DNA of 64,000 nucleotides from assembly GCA_937926175.1 (NCBI GenBank), contig CALANV010000044.1, positions 1 to 64,000 on the forward strand, read 5' to 3'. Every line of letters starts with the position of its first letter. The first letter of the stretch is position 1. The notes under the pieces were generated by a model that saw only the letters and a program-made list of their open reading frames with translations, did no database searches and was not told where the DNA came from. The DNA comes from an uncultured Rhodospirillales bacterium (lineage in GTDB: Bacteria > Pseudomonadota > Alphaproteobacteria > CACIAM-22H2). The position numbers and the translations under genes were made by a program. Positions 36,671 to 44,645 of the stretch are shown here, one piece after another.

Positions 36671-37990
36671 CTAGCGCTCGTGCAGCGAGCGCTCGACGGT
36701 CTTGATGATCGGTTTCAGCAGGTACTGCAGCACGGTCTTCTCGCCGGTGACGATGTCGACGGATGCGATCATGCCGGGGATGATGGCGAGCTTCTTGTCC
36801 TCGGTGCCGAGATAGTTCTGCTTCGTGCGCACGCGGATCAGGTAGTAGGGCTCCCCCCGCTCGGTCACCATGCTGTCGGCACTGATGTGCTCGAGTTCGG
36901 CCTCGAGCCCGCCATAGATCGAATAGTCGTAGGCGGTCAGCTTCACGATCGCCTTCTGGCCGGGGCGGATGAAGGCGATGTCCGCCGGCTGTACGCGCGC
37001 TTCGACGACGAGCTGGTCGTCGACCGGCACGATCTCGACCAGGTCGGCGCCCGGCTGGACCACGCCGCCGATGGTGTGAACCTTGAGCTGCTTGACGAGG
37101 CCGCGCACCGGGGTGCGAACCTCGCGCCGGATCACGCGATCCTCCTGTGCCTTGAGCATCTCGACCAGCTGCGCCATCTCGGCCTGGCGCTGCGTAAGTT
37201 CGGTCAGCGCCTGGCTGCGATAGGCGAGCTGCCGCTCCTCGAGCCGCCGCTCCGCCTCGGCGAGCGCCGCCTGGGCCTGCGGAATCGCGATGCGGGTCGC
37301 GGTCAGCTGTCCTTCGAGATCGTTGGCCTGCCGCTGCAGGCGAAGGACCTCGAGCTTCGACCGATAGCCTTTCTCGGCGAGCTGCTCCGAGATCGACAGC
37401 TCCTTCACGACGAGGGCGAGGCTGCGGTCGATCGCCTGCTCCTGCGACAGCAGCGTCGTGACTTCCTGCCGCCGTTGCTCGACCTGCTGGCGCAGGCCTT
37501 CGAGCGCGGCGTTCAGTTCGTTGCGCCGCGCGTTGAACAGCGCCACCTCGTTCGCCGCCACGTCGGGCCGCTCGCTCAGCACCGATGCCGGGAACTCGAT
37601 CTCCGTTCCCTCGACTTCGGCCGTCAGGCGGGCGATCTGGCCGGCGAGGGCGATCTGCTTGGCGCGGTTCTGGCGATATTCGGACTGGAACGTGGTGTCG
37701 TCGACGCGGAGCAGAACCTGTCCCTGCTCGACGATGTCGCCTTCCTTGACCAGGATCTCGGCCACGATGCCGCCTTCGAGGTTCTGGATGATCTGCACCT
37801 GCGACGACGGCACGACCTTGCCCTGGGCGACGGCGACCTCGTCGATGTGCGACACCGCGGCCCAGCCGATGAACGTGGCGAAGATCGTGGCCACGAGCCC
37901 GAGGAACAGCTGCGATGCGAGCGGCGGCCGCACCGCGGTCGCGGCGTCGAGTTCCGACATGAACGCGACGTCTTGCGACTTCGTTCTCAT
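36671..37990 (-). CDS. HlyD-family type I secretion membrane-fusion protein
   Basis: This 439-residue adaptor has one transmembrane helix (about 26-46), a short periplasmic strand ending at the NLEGGIVAEILVKEGD lipoyl motif, a long coiled-coil hairpin (about 130-290) and a C-terminal beta barrel. It links the inner-membrane ATPase to an outer-membrane TolC channel. Its start overlaps the end of the ATPase gene by ATGA. No tolC gene lies in the window, so the outer-membrane part is probably shared. The RTX dehydrogenase at 44.6-46.3 kb is a possible cargo. Confidence 0.92.
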   Translation of the reverse strand: MRTKSQDVAFMSELDAATAVRPPLASQLFLGLVATIFATFIGWAAVSHIDEVAVAQGKVVPSSQVQIIQNLEGGIVAEILVKEGDIVEQGQVLLRVDDTTFQSEYRQNRAKQIALAGQIARLTAEVEGTEIEFPASVLSERPDVAANEVALFNARRNELNAALEGLRQQVEQRRQEVTTLLSQEQAIDRSLALVVKELSISEQLAEKGYRSKLEVLRLQRQANDLEGQLTATRIAIPQAQAALAEAERRLEERQLAYRSQALTELTQRQAEMAQLVEMLKAQEDRVIRREVRTPVRGLVKQLKVHTIGGVVQPGADLVEIVPVDDQLVVEARVQPADIAFIRPGQKAIVKLTAYDYSIYGGLEAELEHISADSMVTERGEPYYLIRVRTKQNYLGTEDKKLAIIPGMIASVDIVTGEKTVLQYLLKPIIKTVERSLHER

Positions 37991-40209
37991 GCCTTGGCTC
38001 CGGAGCCCGGGACGGCGGTCGCGCCGTCCGGTGCGGTCGGCACCGCGTGGAGCGGCCGCTGCGTGAGCGCACGCATCACCTGGTCGCGCGGACCGTCGGC
38101 GATGATCCGCCCGCTGTCGAACACGATCAAGCGGTCGACGAGCGACAGGAGGGACGGTCGGTGCGTGATCAGGACCAGCGTCTTGTCCTTGAGGGCGATT
38201 GCCAGCCGGCGCTTCACGCGCTCCTCGCTTCCCTGGTCCATGGCGCTGGTGGGTTCGTCGAGCACCACGATGGACGGATCACGCACGAAGGCGCGCGCGA
38301 GCGCGATCAGCTGGCGCTGCCCGCCGGACAGGCGCTCGCCGCGCTCGCCGACGTTCAGATCGTAGCCCTGCGTCAGGCGCTGCACGTAGTCGTCGAGGCC
38401 GACCAGCCGGCTTGCATGCAGCACCGCGGCATCGTCCGCATCCGGCGCGCCGAGCACGATGTTCTCCTTGATGGAGCCGTTGAACAGGAACACGTCCTGC
38501 GGCACCACCCCGATGTGCCGGCGCAGGTCGGCAGGGTCGATCTGGCGGCTGTCGGTTCCGTCGATCAGCACGGCACCCGAGGTCGGGTGATAAAGCCCGA
38601 GGATCAGTTTGCTGGCAGTACTCTTGCCCGAACCGACGCGACCGACGATTGCAACCTTTTCGCCGGGCGCGACACGGAAGCTGACGCCGTTGAGCGCCTT
38701 GCCGCCGCCGTTCGGGTACTCGAAGGACACGTCGTTGAATTCGATCGAGCCGGTCAGCGTCGGGCGGTGCAGCAGCTGGGTCCCGCGCGGCCGCTCGCGG
38801 GGCGCCTGCATGAGCCGGTCCAATGCCTTGAGCGCGGCCATCGACTGGCTGTAGCGGGTCAGAAGACCGGCGACCTGCGACAGGGGCGCCATGGCCCGGC
38901 CCGACAGGATGGAGGCCGCAACCAGCGCGCCGGTCGTCATATGGCCGTCGGCGATCTGGTATACGCCGCAGACGATCATGATGGCGTAGACCAGGCCTTG
39001 GGCCAGGACCGAAAAGTTCACCGCGATCGACGCGAAGAGCCGTGCCGCGAGACCCGATTTCGACGACATGGCGACGAACTGCTCCCAACGTCGCTGCATG
39101 CGGCCTTCGGCGCCGAGACTCTTGATGGTCTCGAGGCCGTTGAGGGTCTCGATCAGGATGGCATGGCGCTGTGCGGCCTCGCGGAACGAACGTCGGACGA
39201 TGGCGTTCAGCGGCAACTGCAGCAGCAGCCCGACCGCCAGGACGATGGGCACCGCCGCAAGCGGAATCCAGGCGAGCGGGCCGGCGATCATGGCGATCGC
39301 CGCTATCGACAGGAACACGAACGGCAGGTCGATCAGAGTCGCCAGCGTCGCCGAGGTGAAGAAGTCGCGCAGCGTTTCGAATTCGCGCAGCTCGTTCGCG
39401 AACGCGCCGGCCGACGGCGGCCGATGCGCGTACTTCATGCCCATGATCTGCTCGAAGATGCGGCTGGCCAGCAGCACGTCGGCGCTCTTGCCAGCGAAGT
39501 CGATGAAATAGCCGCGTAAGAGGCGGACGAGAAAATCGAAGATGAGGACGAGCCCGGCGCCGATCGCCAGCACCCACAACGTCTCGAACACCAGGTTCGG
39601 GACGACCCGGTCGTAGACGTTCATCGCGAACAGCGGCGTGACCAGCGTGAAGAGGTTGATCAGGACGGCCGCCACCGCGACCTGCCCCCAGATCGGCCAG
39701 AAGCGCAGCAGCGTGTCGCGGAACCAGTGCTTGCCGGGCTGCGTGTCCTCGGCGGCACCGGCACCGGCCCGCTCATCGAAGCGGAACACCGGTCGGGCAA
39801 GGAGCGCATAGCCCAGATACCGCTTCTCGAGCTCGTCGAGCGATATCGTGCTCGCACCGAAGCCGGCTTCCGGCAGAAGGATCTCGGCCGAGCCATTCTC
39901 GTTCAGGCGCGCAAGAACGCAGGCGTGCTGGTTCTTCAGCAGCAGGACGGCGGGAAGGACGAGGTTCGAGATGCCCTTCAACGGGCGCTTCACGACGCGC
40001 GCGGCCAGTCCCGCCCGCTCGGCTGCGCGCACGAACAGTTCGGGCGTCAGGCGGTTGTCGACCAGGGGCAGCCCGGCCCTGAGCGCATCGGCCGAAGCCG
40101 GTCGCTCGTAATGCCGCGTCATCCAGACGAGGCAGGAGAGCAGCTCGTCCTCCGCCGCCCGCACCTCTCCCGCGTTGCTGTCTGCGCGTTCGACCGCCTG
40201 ATGGCTCAT
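37987..40209 (-). CDS. Type I secretion ABC transporter, LssB type
   Basis: This 740-residue protein has three parts. An N-terminal C39-like domain (about 20-140) contains LSCLVWMTRHYERP but lacks the peptidase DCG active-site context, so it is a docking domain rather than a protease. A six-helix ABC membrane domain (about 170-450) follows. The nucleotide-binding domain has Walker A GRVGSGKST, signature LSGGQRQLI and Walker B VVLDEPTSAMD. It energises one-step export of RTX-type proteins with the HlyD-like adaptor. A perfect CtrA-type site lies 55 bases upstream of its start. Confidence 0.92.
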   Translation of the reverse strand: MSHQAVERADSNAGEVRAAEDELLSCLVWMTRHYERPASADALRAGLPLVDNRLTPELFVRAAERAGLAARVVKRPLKGISNLVLPAVLLLKNQHACVLARLNENGSAEILLPEAGFGASTISLDELEKRYLGYALLARPVFRFDERAGAGAAEDTQPGKHWFRDTLLRFWPIWGQVAVAAVLINLFTLVTPLFAMNVYDRVVPNLVFETLWVLAIGAGLVLIFDFLVRLLRGYFIDFAGKSADVLLASRIFEQIMGMKYAHRPPSAGAFANELREFETLRDFFTSATLATLIDLPFVFLSIAAIAMIAGPLAWIPLAAVPIVLAVGLLLQLPLNAIVRRSFREAAQRHAILIETLNGLETIKSLGAEGRMQRRWEQFVAMSSKSGLAARLFASIAVNFSVLAQGLVYAIMIVCGVYQIADGHMTTGALVAASILSGRAMAPLSQVAGLLTRYSQSMAALKALDRLMQAPRERPRGTQLLHRPTLTGSIEFNDVSFEYPNGGGKALNGVSFRVAPGEKVAIVGRVGSGKSTASKLILGLYHPTSGAVLIDGTDSRQIDPADLRRHIGVVPQDVFLFNGSIKENIVLGAPDADDAAVLHASRLVGLDDYVQRLTQGYDLNVGERGERLSGGQRQLIALARAFVRDPSIVVLDEPTSAMDQGSEERVKRRLAIALKDKTLVLITHRPSLLSLVDRLIVFDSGRIIADGPRDQVMRALTQRPLHAVPTAPDGATAVPGSGAKA

Positions 40210-40263
40210 GCCGGCCAGTCCCGAGTGGTTGGTTGGGGCTGGCGCCAGGGGTAGGGATTCGTC

Positions 40264-40279
40264 GTTAACGGTTGGTTAA
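40264..40279 (-). promoter_or_regulatory. CtrA-type binding site upstream of the type I secretion operon
   Basis: On the minus strand the sequence reads TTAA-CCAACCG-TTAAC, an exact match to the TTAA-N7-TTAAC consensus of the alphaproteobacterial cell-cycle regulator CtrA. A third GTTAA lies 12 bases further upstream at 40287-40291, giving three boxes about one helical turn apart. The location, 55 bases before the ATPase start, fits direct promoter control. Confidence 0.6.
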
Positions 40280-40377
40280 AATCTCAGTTAATCCGCCAGA
40301 AGATCACAGAATTGCCCAACACTTATCCAGGGATGACAAAATACATCTCGCGGTAGAGGCAATCCTGATTGGGTGAT

Positions 40378-41409
40378 TTATTGACGTGATGAAAACAACC
40401 GCAGGGTGCAGACCGCGTAAATAACTTGCAGCGCCAGAAACGGCAGGAAGATCAGCCACCTGTAGGGCTCGGGCAGGGCCGTCATCCACAGGGTGCCGAG
40501 ACCCTGCAGCACAACCATCGCGCATTGCAGAAACGTGACCTGACGGTGCTCGAACCCGGCGCGATTGAGCAGCTGATAAAGGTGCTCGCGATGGGCGGTG
40601 AACGGGTTGTCGCCGCGGCGGATTCGCCGGATCACCGTGAAGACCGTGTCGAACAGGAAGTGGAAAAGCAGCAGCGGCAGGACCAGTATCACGGTGCCCG
40701 AGGCATCGCCTCTCGCCAGCAGCACACCGATCGCCGCGAAGGCGAAGCCGAGGAACTGGCTTCCGACGTCGCCCATGAAGATGCGCGCGGGCGGAAAGTT
40801 GAGGGGGAGGAATCCGGCGCTCGCGGCCGCGATCAGCAGGGCGAGGGCGGCGACGGTTCCGTTCCCGATCGTCAGCGCGCACAGCGCGACGAACGCCGCC
40901 GCCAGCACGGCGGTCCCGCCGGCGAGTCCGTCGAGTCCGTCCATGAAGTTGTAGGCGTTGGTCAGGCCGACGAGCCAGACGAGCGTGAGCACCGGCCCCA
41001 TGGCGCCAAGGTTCACGGGGCCGATGCCGGGAACGTAGAGCGTCTCGATGACGAGACCGCTCGCCATCGCGATGACGGCGGCGACGACCTGGGCCCCGAG
41101 TTTGACGGCGAATGACTGCGGGCGCAGATCATCGACGAGGCCGGCGAGTCCGGCGACCAGCGCGCCGAGGGCAAAGCCCGCGTAGACGGGCACCGTCAGC
41201 ATCGCTGCATTGCTCACGGCCAGCACGCCGAGTCCCGCACTGAAAGCGACCAGAATGCCCAGACCGCCTCCGCGCGGCGTCGGCTTGACGTGAGAGGATC
41301 GCGCATTCGGTACGTCGACGAAGACGGCGCGCCGCGCCAGCTCACGCGCGATGACGGCCGACAGGCCGGCGAGGCCGAGCGCCAGGGCTGCGTAGAACAG
41401 GACCGTCAC
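40378..41409 (-). CDS. Polyprenyl-phosphate glycosyl-1-phosphate transferase (MraY/WecA family)
   Basis: This 343-residue inner-membrane protein has about ten to eleven hydrophobic segments and the family motifs: SSHVKPTPRGGG, GLVDDLRP, NAYNFMDGLDGLAGG (catalytic aspartates), FPPARIFMGDVGSQFLG and HREHLYQLL. It moves a sugar-1-phosphate from a UDP-sugar to undecaprenyl phosphate, the first step of a surface polysaccharide such as O-antigen. It is not MraY itself, since no mur cluster is present. The GTG at 41409 follows GGGAGAG; the longer frame to 41484 adds residues with no family match. No other glycosyltransferase gene is nearby. Confidence 0.88.
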   Translation of the reverse strand: MTVLFYAALALGLAGLSAVIARELARRAVFVDVPNARSSHVKPTPRGGGLGILVAFSAGLGVLAVSNAAMLTVPVYAGFALGALVAGLAGLVDDLRPQSFAVKLGAQVVAAVIAMASGLVIETLYVPGIGPVNLGAMGPVLTLVWLVGLTNAYNFMDGLDGLAGGTAVLAAAFVALCALTIGNGTVAALALLIAAASAGFLPLNFPPARIFMGDVGSQFLGFAFAAIGVLLARGDASGTVILVLPLLLFHFLFDTVFTVIRRIRRGDNPFTAHREHLYQLLNRAGFEHRQVTFLQCAMVVLQGLGTLWMTALPEPYRWLIFLPFLALQVIYAVCTLRLFSSRQ

Positions 41410-41582
41410 CGAGCTCTCCCAGGATCCATGTTGCTGCCGGTGCTTTTCGGCGGGCGCACGGCCTGCTGTCAATGCGACTGACATCCGTGCCCATGACCGG
41501 CCCGTCGCGCCTGGCAGTCCCGTCGTTGCCGATCAAGGGGGGGTAACCATTCGGGACAGTCCACCGCTTGTCGCCCCCGCCC

Positions 41583-41760
41583 AAGGAGGTATGCCGCCCG
41601 TCGTTGCGGCCGCAGGATCTTTACCACTGCAGGAAGGAACTTCGATGCGGTCCGGCGCGTTCTGGTTGCGTAGGGGACGACGACCCCACTGGCGTGCTTT
41701 CACCGCCCCGCGAAAGCACGAACCTTGAGCCTCTGGTGCCCTCGGCCAGAGGCTTCCTCT
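41583..41760 (+). ncRNA. Candidate structured plus-strand transcript
   Basis: Three stem-loops occur in series: GGGG/CCCC (41673-41676 with 41684-41687), a perfect 9-bp stem CGTGCTTTC/GAAAGCACG (41693-41701 with 41712-41720), and a perfect 9-bp stem AGCCTCTGG/CCAGAGGCT (41728-41736 with 41746-41754) followed by TCCTCTT. The last could be a terminator. Flanking genes are all on the minus strand, so this would be an independent small RNA or small-protein transcript. I do not recognise it as 6S, SRP, tmRNA or RNase P RNA. Confidence 0.35.
41645..41728 (+). CDS. Possible 27-residue basic small protein
   Basis: An ATG at 41645 has AGGAAGGA (41631-41638) 6 bases before it and opens a 27-codon frame. 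The product is very basic, with two Trp and seven Arg (MRSGAFWLRRGRRPHW then RAFTAPRKHEP). The stop codon touches the last stem-loop of the candidate RNA, as in leader-peptide attenuators, but no plus-strand gene follows for it to regulate. Coding status is uncertain. Confidence 0.3.
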   Translation: MRSGAFWLRRGRRPHWRAFTAPRKHEP

Positions 41761-41858
41761 TGGGCTGATCGACGATCGGTCGGCGACTCGGACCGCGCAG
41801 GAAGAAGCACCAAAGGGCGCCGCCGGACCGGACGGGTGGCGCCGGCCGCGGCGGATTG

Positions 41859-41892
41859 AAAAAAAAAACGAGGGCCGTCGCGTTGGCCCTCG
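41859..41892 (-). terminator. Rho-independent terminator of mscL
   Basis: Read on the minus strand, an 8-bp stem (CGAGGGCC/GGCCCTCG, 41892-41885 with 41876-41869) with an 8-base loop is followed by ten T residues (41868-41859). It lies just beyond the mscL stop. Confidence 0.92.
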
Positions 41893-41928
41893 CCTCGATC
41901 GCGCCGGATGTTCCGCGGCCCGTCGTTT

Positions 41929-42342
41929 CTATTTCGACTTCAGGATATCGCGGATCTCGGCAAGCAGGATTTCCTCGCGCGTCGGCGGCGGCGCGGCCGG
42001 CGGCGGCGGCGACTGCAGGCGATTGATCTGCTTGACCAGGATGAACACGGCGAAGGCGACGATCACGAACTTGACGATCTGGTTGATGAACTCGCCGTAG
42101 TTGATCGTGACGGCACCGGCGGCCCTGGCCTCCGCGAGCGTCTCGTACGATCCGCCGCTGAGCGTGATGAAGAAATCCGAGAAGTCGATCCCGCCGATGA
42201 GGAGCCCCAGGGGCGGCATCATGATGTCGTTCACGAGAGAGTTGACGATGGCCGTGAACGCTGCGCCGACGATGATGCCGACGGCGAGGTCGATGACGTT
42301 GCCGCGCATCGCGAATTTCTTGAATTCCTCGAGCATCTGCAT
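41929..42342 (-). CDS. mscL: Large-conductance mechanosensitive channel
   Basis: This 137-residue membrane protein is MscL, the pentameric channel that opens under membrane tension and protects against osmotic downshock. The N-terminal EEFKKFAMRGNVIDLAVG motif, first helix, periplasmic loop, second helix near KFVIVAFAVFILVK and a proline-rich linker before the C-terminal helix bundle are all present. The ATG at 42342 follows GAGGAGG by 5 bases; the upstream in-frame ATG at 42384 is not supported. Confidence 0.96.
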   Translation of the reverse strand: MQMLEEFKKFAMRGNVIDLAVGIIVGAAFTAIVNSLVNDIMMPPLGLLIGGIDFSDFFITLSGGSYETLAEARAAGAVTINYGEFINQIVKFVIVAFAVFILVKQINRLQSPPPPAAPPPTREEILLAEIRDILKSK

Positions 42343-42866
42343 CTTGTCCTCCTCGCGAACTCCCTTACCGCCGGATGGCTGCACCGTAGGCCCGTGTTTC
42401 CGGCGACGTGTTCCGGCGCCGCGACCCGGCTGTCAACGTCGCCATCGAGATGCTTCGGCGCGCCGATGCGCGGCGGCGCTGAAGCCATCGTATTGTGGAG
42501 CATGGTACCGCGAATGCGGGGCGTCGTGAACCGTCGTGGCGGGCGGTCTTGCCGCCGGATCATTGGCGCCTGTCCTTGGGGGCCGATGGCACCGAAACCG
42601 GGGTTTCGGGCAGACCGGACGATGGCCGGCATCAATGTAAGGCTGCCGCCGGAAGGAAAAGCGACGGCGCATGCGCGTCGCGCGCCTCGATCGAGGCTGT
42701 CCCGAAGTCGGGTGGCGCCGGGTTGACCCGGGACCTGGGCCGCTTCCGCGCCGCCCGGATCGGCGGCCGTCGTTTCCACCTTGGCGACAATATGTTGCCG
42801 CGTTGACCGGTACCGGTCTCCATCGCGGCATCCTATATCTTTATGACTCTTTAGAGAGGTGACGCG
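42343..42866. other. Divergent intergenic region between mscL and the pirin gene
   Basis: No gene was recognised. Arginine-rich open frames here have no relatives and no binding sites. The region must hold the promoters of mscL and the pirin gene. The only clear element is the palindrome at 42805-42818, listed separately. Confidence 0.5.
42805..42818. promoter_or_regulatory. Perfect 14-bp palindrome upstream of the pirin gene
   Basis: GACCGGTACCGGTC is fully symmetric and lies 48 bases before the pirin ATG. The size and position suit a dimeric repressor site. A TATATC (42834-42839) lies between it and the gene. Confidence 0.4.
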
Positions 42867-43739
42867 ATGACCAGGGACAGGCCGACCGTCTTGCCAGGTG
42901 CAAAAGGGGCAGGTTTGCGCGGCGTCGAACGGGTCGTGGCCGGCACGCCGACGAGCGATGGCGCCGGCGTACGCCTCACGCGGATCATCGGCACGGCGCA
43001 GTTGCCCGATCTCGATCCGTTCCTGTTACTCGACGAGTTCCGGTCCGACGACGCCGGCGACTACATCGCCGGCTTTCCGGATCATCCGCACCGTGGCTTC
43101 GAGACCGTCACCTACATGCTCGCGGGCCGCATGCGTCACGCCGACAACCACGGTAATTCGGGCCTGTTGCGGGCGGGCGGCGCGCAATGGATGACGGCGG
43201 GGCGGGGTATCGTGCATTCGGAGATGCCGGAGCAGCAGGACGGCCTCATGTGGGGGTTCCAGCTGTGGGTCAACCTGCCTGCGGCGCACAAGATGACCGC
43301 GCCCCGATACCAGGACATCGCGCCGGAGGCGATTCCCGAGGTGTCGCTGCCCGACGGCGGGCGGGTGCGCGTCGTCGCCGGGGTCATGGGAGACGTGCGC
43401 GGCCCGGTGACGGGGATCGCCACCGATCCGGTCTATCTCGACGTGATCTTGCCGGCCGGCCAGGTCTTTGCGCACGCACTGCCGGTCGGACATACGGCTT
43501 TCATATATGTGTATGATGGCGCCGTGAGTGTGGATGGCATCCCCCTCAGGCGTGGCGACCTCGGCGTGCTGGGCGACGGTGCCCGCGTCGAAATCGAAAA
43601 TCCGGGAGGGATCGCGCGTCTGCTGCTCATCGCCGGGCGGCCGTTGCGTGAGCCGGTTGCCCGCTGGGGGCCCTTCGTCATGAACACGCCCGAGCAAATT
43701 CGCCAGGCGATCGCGGATTATCAGTTGGGGCGGTTCTGA
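42867..43739 (+). CDS. Pirin family protein
   Basis: This 290-residue bicupin has the pirin metal motif HPHRGFETVTYML with further ligands in the HSEMPE region of the N-terminal cupin. The C-terminal half forms the second cupin. Pirins are iron proteins; some oxidise quercetin-like flavonols and others act as redox-dependent regulators. The ATG follows GAGAGG by 7 bases. It is monocistronic and converges on the next gene across a strong stem-loop. Confidence 0.9.
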   Translation: MTRDRPTVLPGAKGAGLRGVERVVAGTPTSDGAGVRLTRIIGTAQLPDLDPFLLLDEFRSDDAGDYIAGFPDHPHRGFETVTYMLAGRMRHADNHGNSGLLRAGGAQWMTAGRGIVHSEMPEQQDGLMWGFQLWVNLPAAHKMTAPRYQDIAPEAIPEVSLPDGGRVRVVAGVMGDVRGPVTGIATDPVYLDVILPAGQVFAHALPVGHTAFIYVYDGAVSVDGIPLRRGDLGVLGDGARVEIENPGGIARLLLIAGRPLREPVARWGPFVMNTPEQIRQAIADYQLGRF

Positions 43740-43765
43740 AACGGCCCGCTGGCCGGGTATGAGGA

Positions 43766-43798
43766 GCCGTGGCCGCGTCGCCACCGGGCGGCCACGGC
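43766..43798. terminator. Bidirectional stem-loop between convergent genes
   Basis: A 10-bp stem (GCCGTGGCCG/CGGCCACGGC) with a 13-base loop lies between the ends of the pirin gene and the minus-strand orphan. No T-run is present on either side. Confidence 0.55.
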
Positions 43799-43806
43799 AC
43801 GACCGT

Positions 43807-44226
43807 TCAGGCGGCCTGCTTCTTCGCCTCCGCGTCGAGCTGCGCGATGACGGCGCGCGCGAAGTCGGGGCCCGCGACCAAGCTGACGCAATGCGGCTCC
43901 TGGTCGTGCTCGTCGGTGTAGGCGAGCGTATCGCTCGGGTACCCGCGTGCCGCGAGAGCGGCCTTCAGGTTCGCGAGGAACGTCGGGTCGCCGGCGATAT
44001 GCCCGAACTTCTTGGTGTCGAAGCGCGTCGGGTCGAAGAAGGCGTCGATCAGGCATTCGCTGCCGTCGACGCGTGCGATCGCGACGACTTCGACGTCGAT
44101 GGCCGTGATGCCGGCCCGGGCGATGGCGTCGTGCTTGGCGCGCGGCGCTTTGCGATCCGCGAAGCAGGGAACGGCGATCCTGTCAGCGATGGTAACAGCG
44201 TCGTAGTGGTCGATCATTGATTCCAT
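43807..44226 (-). CDS. Unrecognised 139-residue protein
   Basis: I do not recognise this protein. It is soluble, with no signal peptide, and mixes strands and helices; an acidic N-terminal half is followed by AALAARGYPSDTLAYTDEHDQE and an alanine-rich C-terminal helix. The base composition is like that of real genes here, and it is bounded by a stem-loop downstream and a 419-bp gap upstream. The start may be ATG 44226 or ATG 44217; neither has a good ribosome binding site. Confidence 0.65.
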   Translation of the reverse strand: MESMIDHYDAVTIADRIAVPCFADRKAPRAKHDAIARAGITAIDVEVVAIARVDGSECLIDAFFDPTRFDTKKFGHIAGDPTFLANLKAALAARGYPSDTLAYTDEHDQEPHCVSLVAGPDFARAVIAQLDAEAKKQAA

Positions 44227-44645
44227 GGCGTAAGAGGTGAACGGGTCTTCAGGTGGGGAGCCGCTCCACCAATTCCAGATCTTAGTTAACGGAAAGTTTT
44301 GGCGAAGCTAGCACCGCGATGCGCACGTCGAGAAAAAACGTCGTCGGTGTGGCTTGGGTGCATCACTGCCGCATCTCGTCGGTACGCCGCTCGGCCTTTG
44401 CTCCCCTCGTCCGGCTAAGCACCGCTTCCCCGTTCCGGCGCCCATCATCGGCAGAACGGGACGCCGGTCATATCCGTTGTCTCAGTCTCATGTGAGAAAC
44501 GGCGATCTGTCACGATCCCGTACGGATGGAGATTAACTTGGCGGCCGCCGCGATCGAGATTCGACGGGCCGCGATCGGCATCGCAAGGGGTGTCAACTCG
44601 GCATCCCTGCCGCCGGCTGGCTGATTCGACGGCCCGGGAGGTTCG
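44227..44645. other. Intergenic region upstream of the RTX dehydrogenase gene
   Basis: No gene was seen. It holds divergent promoters for the orphan gene and the RTX dehydrogenase. GTTAAC at about 44285 resembles a CtrA half but has no second half. A TGTCACG near 44507 recalls an ECF41 -35 element but no CGTC follows at the required distance. Confidence 0.45.

Larger units (their letters stand above)
41410..41928. other. Intergenic region with plus-strand RNA structure and the mscL terminator
   Basis: No standard gene lies between the glycosyltransferase start and the end of mscL, but the stretch is not empty. It holds a small frame with a good ribosome binding site, three successive stem-loops on the plus strand, and the mscL terminator; each is listed separately. 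Confidence 0.6.

Noticed and set aside
39790..40150. Active C39 peptidase domain in the secretion ATPase
   Set aside because: The catalytic cysteine context is missing, so it is a C39-like docking domain, which fits RTX export without leader cleavage.
44505..44535. Second ECF41 promoter (TGTCACG) before the RTX dehydrogenase
   Set aside because: No CGTC element follows at 16 bases, and the last base of the -35 motif differs.
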